A DNA stretch of 40,197 bases from Saprospiraceae bacterium (lineage in GTDB: Bacteria > Bacteroidota > Bacteroidia > Chitinophagales > Saprospiraceae). Each line of letters begins with the position of its first letter. The first letter of the stretch is position 1. A program made the position numbers and the translations under genes. The stretch spans positions 1 through 40,197 of the forward strand of contig JAHDFX010000022.1 in assembly GCA_020627965.1 (NCBI GenBank). The letters run 5' to 3'. This document shows positions 33,651 through 40,197 of this stretch, piece after piece. A model generated the notes under the pieces. That model worked only from the letters and a program-made list of their open reading frames with translations. It ran no database searches and was not told the origin of the DNA.

Positions 33651-34391
33651 TCATTGTACAAATACAGAGATCAATACCGCAACACCTGTAATGATGCCAA
33701 CAAAAGGAGCTGCTTTGGCTGCTTTTTTACCTGTTTCTTTGCCCTTTTTAGGTATTACATAAACAACATCATTAGGTTGTAAGATGATATTTTGTTGATG
33801 CAATAATTCTGCATTAGATAAATCTATGTGATAATGGGTGCTTATATTTTTTTCTTCTCGAATTAAGCGAATTCCATCGGCTTTGGCATAATCGGTTAGG
33901 CCGCCAGCCTCGCCTAATAATTGTATCAGACTCACTCTTTCATTATCAATTTTATAGTTTCCTGCTCGGTTTACTTCGCCTAAAACGGTTACATAATGGT
34001 TCAGAATTTTGATATTGATGATCGGATCTTTTAAGTGCTTTTGATATTGTTGTTCCAAAAAGAAGTTAGCCTCTTTAGCTGTATAACCAGATATTTTAAC
34101 CCTGCCTATCTTGGGCAAATTCACCATGCCGTCGTCATCTAAAATCACCCATTTTCCTGTTTCTTCATTGGAATTATAGATGCTATTGACAGAGCCAATA
34201 CTTAGGTCTTCATGCCCCCAAATACTAATAGTGATCTTATCGCCCGGACCTAAGACTGGATCTTGGACTTTACCATAAAAAGATTGTGGTAAGCGTGCTG
34301 AAGAATCCTCGGTATCCGTAAATAAGGTGGTGGGCGTACTACAGCTTGACAAAATCAGGCTTAAAATGGCAATTTGAAATAATGTTTTCAT
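33651..34391 (-). CDS. Wza-like polysaccharide export outer-membrane lipoprotein
   Basis: A 246-residue lipoprotein (MKTLFQIAILSLILSSC, lipobox LSSC). The poly-export domain begins LGPGDKITISIWGHEDLSIG and includes LPKIGRVKISGYTAKEANFF. An SLBB-type domain follows (VTVLGEVNRAGNYKIDNERVSLIQLLGEAGGLTDYAKADGIRLIREE), ending with LQPNDVVYVIPKK. A final hydrophobic segment (APFVGIITGVAVLISVFV) may anchor it to the membrane, as is common in Bacteroidota homologues that are shorter than E. coli Wza (about 380). It is the first gene of the EPS operon and divergent from the sigma54 regulator gene. Confidence 0.9.
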   Translation of the reverse strand: MKTLFQIAILSLILSSCSTPTTLFTDTEDSSARLPQSFYGKVQDPVLGPGDKITISIWGHEDLSIGSVNSIYNSNEETGKWVILDDDGMVNLPKIGRVKISGYTAKEANFFLEQQYQKHLKDPIINIKILNHYVTVLGEVNRAGNYKIDNERVSLIQLLGEAGGLTDYAKADGIRLIREEKNISTHYHIDLSNAELLHQQNIILQPNDVVYVIPKKGKETGKKAAKAAPFVGIITGVAVLISVFVQ

Positions 34392-34435
34392 GACTCAGTT
34401 GAGTAGACTTTGTTTTGAAATATTAATCATGAAAA

Positions 34436-34491
34436 GTCTATTTTGATACCAAAGTGTAAATTGCTCATATACAGCTTGGTATAAAGTAGAC
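34436..34491. promoter_or_regulatory. Imperfect inverted repeat in the wza-regulator divergent region
   Basis: GTCTATTTTGATACCAA (34436-34452) faces TTGGTATAAAGTAGAC (34476-34491). The arms match except for one base change and one inserted base, around a 23-nt centre. Each arm reads TTGGTAT...AGAC towards one of the two divergent genes, so it could be a pair of promoter or operator elements. No GG-N10-GC promoter is present in this region. Confidence 0.4.
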
Positions 34492-34504
34492 GATGTTTAA
34501 TGGT

Positions 34505-34537
34505 TTCCAAAATGGGAGTGATAGTTTCAAAATGGGA
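34505..34537. promoter_or_regulatory. Two degenerate copies of the palindromic site, 20 bp apart
   Basis: TTCCAAAATGGGA (34505-34517) and TTTCAAAATGGGA (34525-34537) both match the 13-bp palindrome TCCCATTTTGGGA in its right half (AAAATGGGA matched to TCCCATTTT) and partly in the left. Their start points are exactly 20 bp apart, about two helical turns, so both would face the same side of the DNA. They lie 61-93 bp before the regulator start and 114-146 bp before wza. Confidence 0.5.
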
Positions 34538-34597
34538 AACAAAACTTGATTGGGAATATTGAAACAAAAGTCTTCATAAACAGTAAAATATACTTGT

Positions 34598-35959
34598 ATG
34601 AAGAAAAAATTTAAACCAACGAGAATTTTTGTCGTAGAAGATGATCCGATTTACTGCAAAATGATTCATTATGTGATGGAGCTTAATCCAGACCATGAGG
34701 TCTATAAGTTCTCTTCAGGGAAAGAGTGTCTTGAGCATCTACATTTAAGACCTTCCATTATCTCGCTTGATTATATGCTGTCAGATATGACGGGAGCAGA
34801 TGTATTGAAAAAGATCAGAGATTTTGACAAAGACATCAGTGTAATCATTCTTTCCGGGCAGAAAGATATTTCGACAGCAGTCAGGCTTTTAAAAGAAGGA
34901 GCTTATGATTATATAACAAAAGACACTGAAACCAAAGAACGCCTGCTACATTCGTTGTATAATATTAAAAGCCACCAAAACCTGAAAGTTGAGGTAGAGA
35001 CTCTGAAAGAAGAACTCACTTCTCAATACAGATTCGCCAGGACGGTTATCGGTTCTAGTCTGGCGATGAAAAAAGTATTTGCCCTATTAGATAAAGCAGC
35101 AAAAACAAATATCACAGTATATATAACCGGAGAAACAGGCACCGGGAAAGAGGTTGTTGCCAAGAGTATCCACTATAATTCAAACCGTAAAAAAGGAGCT
35201 TTTGTAGCAGTGAATATGAGTGCAATTCCGGGCGAATTGCTGGAGAGCGAGCTATTTGGTCATGAAAAAGGATCTTTTACAGGCGCTCACACCCGAAAGA
35301 TCGGACAATTTGAATTAGCGAATAACGGAACATTATTTCTGGATGAAATTGCAGAATTAGGCATTAATATGCAGGCAAAATTACTTCGGGCTTTGCAGGA
35401 GCGCGAACTGATGCGAGTTGGAGGTACCAAACCAATTAAATTTAATGCCAGAATCATTGTCGTTACCCATAAGAACCTTAGTGAGGAAGTTAGCAAAGGA
35501 AATTTTAGAGAAGATTTGTATTATAGACTATTGGGTTTGCCGATAGAACTGCCGCCACTTCGTAAGCGGGGAAATGACATACTATTACTTGCCCGCTATT
35601 TCCTAAAAGAATTTGCGAAAAGCAATAATTTAAAAAACACTGGTTTTACCAGAAAAGCAAAAGATAAGCTCTTGCAATATGCTTATCCGGGTAATGTAAG
35701 AGAACTGAAAGCAATCGTTGAATTGGCATTAGTGATGTCTACAAATGAGCATATGATAGATGCTGATGATATACAGTTCAACAGTCACGGAAAAAACTTT
35801 AATTTTCTGACGGAAGAATTGTCTCTGAAAGACTATAATCATAAGATAGTTAAGCACTTTTTGGAGAAGTATGATAATGATGTATTGCTGGTTGCCAGAA
35901 AACTGGACATCGGAAAATCTACCATTTACAGAATGTTGAAATCACAAAAAGCAAGCTAA
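34598..35959 (+). CDS. NtrC-family sigma54-dependent response regulator
   Basis: A 453-residue three-domain regulator. The receiver domain (about 5-125) has acidic residues in FVVEDDPIY, the phosphorylation site Asp58 in ISLDYMLSDMTG, and conserved Ser/Lys (ILSGQ, ITKDT). The sigma54-interacting AAA+ domain (about 145-375) has Walker A GETGTGKE, the sigma54-contact loop GSFTGA (a common variant of GAFTGA), Walker B GTLFLDEI, and the R-finger region. A Fis-type HTH ends the protein (LLVARKLDIGKSTIYRML, about 430-448). It must need RpoN to activate transcription. The hybrid kinase follows after 4 nt and is the probable partner. The candidate binding motif upstream suggests self-regulation and control of the adjacent EPS genes. 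Confidence 0.95.
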   Translation: MKKKFKPTRIFVVEDDPIYCKMIHYVMELNPDHEVYKFSSGKECLEHLHLRPSIISLDYMLSDMTGADVLKKIRDFDKDISVIILSGQKDISTAVRLLKEGAYDYITKDTETKERLLHSLYNIKSHQNLKVEVETLKEELTSQYRFARTVIGSSLAMKKVFALLDKAAKTNITVYITGETGTGKEVVAKSIHYNSNRKKGAFVAVNMSAIPGELLESELFGHEKGSFTGAHTRKIGQFELANNGTLFLDEIAELGINMQAKLLRALQERELMRVGGTKPIKFNARIIVVTHKNLSEEVSKGNFREDLYYRLLGLPIELPPLRKRGNDILLLARYFLKEFAKSNNLKNTGFTRKAKDKLLQYAYPGNVRELKAIVELALVMSTNEHMIDADDIQFNSHGKNFNFLTEELSLKDYNHKIVKHFLEKYDNDVLLVARKLDIGKSTIYRMLKSQKAS

Positions 35960-35963
35960 GTTT

Positions 35964-38498
35964 ATGGACAGCGATTTGCCTGCAATAAATGATCTCTCTT
36001 TGCTCTACGATCTTTCTCTGGTTGTTGGGAGTTCTCTTGAACTTACAGAGAATATTATACATTTTCTGACAGTGCTTCTGGACAGAAAAAAACTATCCTA
36101 TGCCGCAGTATGGTTAAAAAAAAATCAGCTTATTGGTGGATTTGGAGAAAATGGTTATAAACTGATTGCAGGAATTCCCAAAAACAGAGTCAGGCAAGTA
36201 AAGGCTAAGGAAAATACATTAATTACAAGATATTTTAGCACCGATCAGGCTTTTTCATTGACAAAAAATGAGGAAGGCTTTGAAAGTCTTATTCAGGAAA
36301 AAAACATTAGTAGAGGTGCCTATGCAATCTTTGATTTAGGCGGTTTGGGCTTCTTAAAACTCTATGATGAGCATAAGAAAAACGGTTTTCCAAAAAATGA
36401 ACTGGAACAACTGAATAATGTTGTTCATAAATTTGCCAATTCTATTCTGGCTTGTCTTACTTTTCAAAAATTACATCAAGAAATTAACTACAAAGTCGGA
36501 CTGGAAAAGCAGAAAATTGTTGAACAACAAAACGCTAATCTGCTGATAGAGCGAAGTGAGCATAAGCTAAGACAAATTATCAATACTTCGCTAGATGCCG
36601 TTATAAGTATAGATCAAAAAGGGAATATTACGGAATGGAGTAAACGTGCTGAGGCGCTCTTTGGCTTTAGTAGAGAGGAAGTAATGGGGCAATCTATGGG
36701 AGCCTTGATCGTTCCTGAAAGATACAGAGAAGCACATGCGAAAGGAATGTCCCGTTTCCTGAAAACAGGATATGGTCCTGTATTGAATCAGCGTATTGAA
36801 ATTACAGCAATTGATAAAAATAAGCGTGAATTTCCAATTGAACTTAGTATTTCGCCGATCAAAATAGATAAAGAGTATATTTTCAGTGGCTTAGTTCGTG
36901 ATATTTCGGGGCGAAAGCAAGCTGAAAACGACCTCTTACAAGCTCAGAAAGAAGCTGAACAGGCACGTCTGGCAGAGCAAAAATTTCTGGCTAATATGAG
37001 TCATGAAATTCGAACTCCTATGAATTCTGTGATTGGTATGACTCATTTGTTGTATGAAACAAGTCCTTCTGATGTGCAGCGTGAGTATTTAGATATTTTA
37101 AAATTCTCTGCGGATAGTTTATTGGGTATCATCAATAATATTTTGGATATATCGAAGATCGGAGCAGGTGAGTTTGAGCTGGAGCCACGCCCATTTAACC
37201 TGAAAGAACTTATTCTTTCTTTGCGTCAAACTTTTCGATTTAAAGTTCGTGATAAACCAATCAATGTTGTTGCGGAAGTAGATGTCCAAATTGAAAACTA
37301 TTTGGTGGGTGATGACACCCGGCTTAATCAAATACTAACTAATTTGCTGGGGAATGCCAGTAAATTTACCCACAAGGGAACTATTGGTATCAAGGTAAAT
37401 CAAGTGACCAAGCAAAATGATAAATGCTGGGTAGAATTTAATATTCATGATACAGGAGTTGGGATAGAAGAAGAAAAAATTCCCTTAATATTTGAAGATT
37501 TTAAACAAATAGAGGCAGAGGCTAATCGAAAATTTGGCGGCACCGGACTCGGTCTGTCCATTGTAAAGCAATTGGTATCCTTACAAAAGGGAACTATCGA
37601 AGTTAAAAGTATATTGGGTAAAGGTTCAGAATTTATTATTGTACTGCCATTTAAAGATTCAGGAACCCCTTTAACAGAAATTATTTACCCAGAAGTCTCC
37701 AGCCTGCTTCATAAAGACCTCCTGACAAAAGTGAGTATCCTGGTTGTAGAGGACAATATGATGAATCAGCGACTCATTACCAAACTACTAGACCTATGGA
37801 AATGTTCCTTCGACCTGGTTTATAATGGACAGGAAGCCTTCAGACAGTCAAAGGAAAAACGATATGACATCATCCTCATGGATATACACATGCCAATCAT
37901 GGACGGGATTGAATCGGCAGGACTTATACGGTCAGATACTACAAATCCTAATTTTGATACGCCTATAATTGCCCTGACAGCGGCAGCACTGTCTGATGAA
38001 AGAAATCGGGTTTTTGAGGTAGGTATGAACGATTTTCTGACCAAGCCTTTTTCTCCATCTGCCCTCGAAAGTACGATTCTTAAATGGCTGGATTTTCAGC
38101 CTGTATTTGTTGAGTCAACATCAACTGAACTTGAAAAAGAGTATACTGCTGTTGATGCCAACTTAGACTACTTAAAGGCATTTAGCAATAACGATATTGA
38201 CTTCATGCAGGAAATGATCTACATGTTTATTTATGGTATGCCTGAAGCCATCTCCAAGCTTAAAGAATATCAAGCAGAAAAAAATTGGAAAATGGTGTAT
38301 AAAACAGCACACCGAATGAAATCCAATTTTATGATGATGGGAATGAAAAGTCAGGAAAAGTCTGTTGAAACCCTTGAAATGTTGACAAAACAACAAAAGG
38401 TAGAAACAGAGCAAGTGGTCAAAATTATTGATACTCTTGAAAAAGACACTAAAGAAGTTTATCCTTTATTAAAAGAATTGGCCGATAAGCTTACATGA
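35964..38498 (+). CDS. Hybrid histidine kinase (GAF-like, PAS, HisKA, HATPase, REC, HPt)
   Basis: An 844-residue soluble hybrid kinase without transmembrane helices. Domains in order: a GAF-like N-terminal sensor (about 10-165), a coiled-coil, a PAS domain (about 200-318, with IINTSLDAVISIDQKGNITEW and the PAC end SGLVRDISGRKQAE), HisKA with His347 in MSHEIRTPMN, HATPase (NLLGNASKF, DTGVGIEEEKIPLIFEDF, FGGTGLGLSIV), a receiver with Asp640 in ILMDIHMPIMDG, and an HPt domain with His783 in TAHRMKSN. The full phosphorelay His-Asp-His is intact, and the next Asp may be Asp58 of the adjacent sigma54 regulator. The cytosolic signal sensed is unknown. It lies 4 nt after the regulator gene and so is in the same operon. 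Confidence 0.94.
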   Translation: MDSDLPAINDLSLLYDLSLVVGSSLELTENIIHFLTVLLDRKKLSYAAVWLKKNQLIGGFGENGYKLIAGIPKNRVRQVKAKENTLITRYFSTDQAFSLTKNEEGFESLIQEKNISRGAYAIFDLGGLGFLKLYDEHKKNGFPKNELEQLNNVVHKFANSILACLTFQKLHQEINYKVGLEKQKIVEQQNANLLIERSEHKLRQIINTSLDAVISIDQKGNITEWSKRAEALFGFSREEVMGQSMGALIVPERYREAHAKGMSRFLKTGYGPVLNQRIEITAIDKNKREFPIELSISPIKIDKEYIFSGLVRDISGRKQAENDLLQAQKEAEQARLAEQKFLANMSHEIRTPMNSVIGMTHLLYETSPSDVQREYLDILKFSADSLLGIINNILDISKIGAGEFELEPRPFNLKELILSLRQTFRFKVRDKPINVVAEVDVQIENYLVGDDTRLNQILTNLLGNASKFTHKGTIGIKVNQVTKQNDKCWVEFNIHDTGVGIEEEKIPLIFEDFKQIEAEANRKFGGTGLGLSIVKQLVSLQKGTIEVKSILGKGSEFIIVLPFKDSGTPLTEIIYPEVSSLLHKDLLTKVSILVVEDNMMNQRLITKLLDLWKCSFDLVYNGQEAFRQSKEKRYDIILMDIHMPIMDGIESAGLIRSDTTNPNFDTPIIALTAAALSDERNRVFEVGMNDFLTKPFSPSALESTILKWLDFQPVFVESTSTELEKEYTAVDANLDYLKAFSNNDIDFMQEMIYMFIYGMPEAISKLKEYQAEKNWKMVYKTAHRMKSNFMMMGMKSQEKSVETLEMLTKQQKVETEQVVKIIDTLEKDTKEVYPLLKELADKLT

Positions 38499-38499
38499 A

Positions 38500-38523
38500 G
38501 TATTGATAATGCTTTATCAATAC
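38500..38523. terminator. Hairpin between convergent kinase and OmpA-type genes
   Basis: A perfect 10-bp stem (GTATTGATAA at 38500-38509, TTATCAATAC at 38514-38523) with a 4-nt loop, directly after the kinase stop codon and before the stop of the convergent gene. There is no T-tract. Confidence 0.5.
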
Positions 38524-38537
38524 GAAGTATTGTTGAT

Positions 38538-40197
38538 CTAATTTGAAATTAAAACTAACTCCACCCGTCGGTTTCGAGCTTTGCCATTACTTGTTTCATT
38601 GCTTACTTTTGGCATTGTTTCTCCGTAGGACATCACCTGTATTCTTGATGGGCTTAGTCCACGACTGATCATGTATTCCTGAACGGCAAAAGAACGACGT
38701 TGACTAAGTGCAAAATTATAAGACACAGACCCTTCAAAATCAGTATGCCCGGATAAGACTACCGATAAATTTGTCTCTTGCTTCATTTGCTGAACGACTT
38801 CATCCAGTTGATGGTAGAAATCAGGCTTTATAATAGATTGATCGGTGTCAAACTCTATAATAATTTTTGGATAAGCTTTAGGTGCTGATTCCTGAACCCT
38901 GCCAGTCAGTTGAGACGGGCAACCCTGTGAAGCTTTTTCACCCCATAGGTACGGACAACGGTCTTCCGAATCTCCGATGCCATCTTTATCGCTGTCAGGA
39001 CAGCCATTGAGCGATGGTAAACCTTTTATATAAACACATTGGTCAAAATCATCGATCACGCCATCTCCATCTACGTCATTGATCTTTATCGGGCAACCTC
39101 CGTTTTCTTTAACACCAAATAAATTCGGACAACGGTCTTCATTATCCCAAATACCGTCTTCATCCTTATCAGAACATCCCTGAAAGCGATAGGTGCCAGG
39201 AATATCAGGACATTCATCTATGTTGTCAGGAATACCATCGCCATCTCTGTCATTTGTTTTTACAGGAACTGGTGTAAAGCTATTGGGAGGTATAGAGGGT
39301 GATTTTTTTCCATGCTTGAATCGATAACTAGCCAGCAGTTCTATGGCTCCAAAACCATTGGTTACATTGGCCAAGCCTGAAGTATTGAGGTCATAACTTA
39401 TGCCAGCAGTTATATTTTCTATTTCCAAACCTGCCTGTACGATCAGGGCATCTTTGAAACGATTGCTTATACCGAGGTGTACCTTAGCTAGCTTATTTAC
39501 CTGAAGACTGCTTTCGAGTCCGAGTAAAAACTCACTGGCAGTACCTTGTCTTCTTAGTAAAATTCTGGGTGTGATGAAAACCTGGGGCGATACAGCAATA
39601 TCTACCTTTCCATATGTTGTCCACAATAATGGAATTTTATTTTCATTGGTCAATAGAGTATAAGAAGGATTACTTAAATGCTCCATAGACAATCCGGCGA
39701 TGAGTTTACTGTTTTTTTGTTTATTTAACTGCAAAGACCATTCTAAGCCTACGGTTAAATCTGGAGAAAAAGCTGTTGTATTCGTAAAAATTTCTCCGTG
39801 ATCGCCAGACGTGTCCAGACCTAGTTCTGAGTCATATTGTTTATCAAAAGTAAAAGAATTCAGGTCTATTCTTTTTTGTATAAAACCTGTACTAAACCCG
39901 ATAGATAGACGACTAGCATCCGAGTTCAAACGCTTGTGATAAGCAGCATTAACTCGCACCGTAGTTGTTCTCAAACTTGCCAAGCCTGCATGTTCATTGA
40001 ATAAAGTCAAACCAAGACCAAATCCATTATAATGTGCATCTGCGAAAACGCCCTGATGCCTGTAAGCTGATTCAGGAATAGGAGTCCATTGCGTACGATA
40101 AATGCCTCCTATACGCACATGATCTTTATACACGCCCGTCAGTGCAGGATTCAACTGAGCAGTATTATTCCATGCCTGTGAAAAATGAGCATCCTGA
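38538..40197 (-). CDS. PorP/SprF-like outer-membrane protein fused to TSP3 repeats and OmpA domain (partial at the right edge)
   Basis: The frame is open to the right edge, so the 5' end is missing; the first visible residues, DAHFSQAWNNTAQLNPALTG, are the mature N-terminal signature of the PorP/SprF family. A TTG at 40154 is therefore not the start. Residues up to about 270 of the visible part form the PorP/SprF beta-barrel. Next come thrombospondin type-3 Ca2+-binding repeats (DRDGDGIPDNIDECPD, DKDEDGIWDNEDRCPN, DVDGDGVIDDFDQC, DSDKDGIGDSEDRCPY). Last is an OmpA C-terminal peptidoglycan-binding domain (IEFDTDQSIIKPD, SGHTDFEGS, ALSQRRSFAVQEYM, RNRRVELV). PorP/SprF proteins assist secretion or anchoring of T9SS adhesins. 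The OmpA part would tie it to the cell wall. Convergent with the hybrid-kinase gene. Confidence 0.88.
   Translation of the reverse strand, partial: QDAHFSQAWNNTAQLNPALTGVYKDHVRIGGIYRTQWTPIPESAYRHQGVFADAHYNGFGLGLTLFNEHAGLASLRTTTVRVNAAYHKRLNSDASRLSIGFSTGFIQKRIDLNSFTFDKQYDSELGLDTSGDHGEIFTNTTAFSPDLTVGLEWSLQLNKQKNSKLIAGLSMEHLSNPSYTLLTNENKIPLLWTTYGKVDIAVSPQVFITPRILLRRQGTASEFLLGLESSLQVNKLAKVHLGISNRFKDALIVQAGLEIENITAGISYDLNTSGLANVTNGFGAIELLASYRFKHGKKSPSIPPNSFTPVPVKTNDRDGDGIPDNIDECPDIPGTYRFQGCSDKDEDGIWDNEDRCPNLFGVKENGGCPIKINDVDGDGVIDDFDQCVYIKGLPSLNGCPDSDKDGIGDSEDRCPYLWGEKASQGCPSQLTGRVQESAPKAYPKIIIEFDTDQSIIKPDFYHQLDEVVQQMKQETNLSVVLSGHTDFEGSVSYNFALSQRRSFAVQEYMISRGLSPSRIQVMSYGETMPKVSNETSNGKARNRRVELVLISN

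Overview
The window reads as chromosome from a free-living, AT-rich member of the Bacteroidota. The signs are a 2159-residue secreted protein with a type IX secretion (T9SS) C-terminal sorting domain, a PorP/SprF-type outer-membrane protein fused to TSP3 and OmpA domains, a TAnnTTTG-type promoter box, many Bacteroidota-style TolC, PpiD and GatA proteins, and non-ATG starts. A class such as Saprospiria or Cytophagia is plausible, but the sequence alone does not settle it. I saw no rRNA, tRNA, CRISPR array, insertion sequence or phage gene.

The left part (1-15.1 kb) is housekeeping and small accessory units. In order it holds: a probable gene tail; a DUF922-like metalloprotease; an alkyltransferase-like DNA-repair protein; a TolC plus HlyD/MacA-type efflux pair; an RtcB RNA ligase; a PpiD-like foldase; a three-gene minus-strand unit (unknown membrane protein, CrcB/Fluc fluoride channel, tryptophan 2,3-dioxygenase-like protein); a YceI lipoprotein; and TatA, GatA and a LysM lytic transglycosylase on the plus strand. 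Several units are separated by clear hairpin terminators.

The middle part (15.1-34.4 kb, all minus strand) is an exopolysaccharide (EPS) export and assembly locus. From the promoter-proximal end it runs: Wza-like export lipoprotein, Wzc-like tyrosine autokinase, Wzx-like flippase, glycosyltransferase, Wzy-like polymerase/ligase, APH-fold kinase, then a nucleotidyltransferase-thymidylate-kinase-like fusion, hexapeptide acyltransferase, two more glycosyltransferases, and finally the giant FG-GAP/ASPIC-UnbV surface protein. Junctions overlap or nearly touch within two blocks (34.4-26.3 kb and 26.2-21.8 kb). No priming glycosyltransferase or nucleotide-sugar gene is present.

The right part (34.6-40.2 kb) holds a sigma54-dependent NtrC-type response regulator and a hybrid histidine kinase, probably one operon, divergent from wza. 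A PorP/SprF-TSP3-OmpA protein follows, cut off by the window edge.

The most interesting signal is a shared regulatory motif. The palindrome TCCCATTTTGGGA occurs about 105 bp upstream of the expected start site of a textbook sigma54 (-24/-12) promoter for the giant surface protein. It occurs again exactly upstream of the second EPS block, where the promoter is much weaker. Two degenerate copies, spaced 20 bp apart, lie between wza and the regulator gene. Together with the neighbouring sigma54 activator this suggests a self-contained regulon in which one two-component system controls EPS production, an unusual surface protein and possibly itself. This is an inference from sequence layout and has not been tested.
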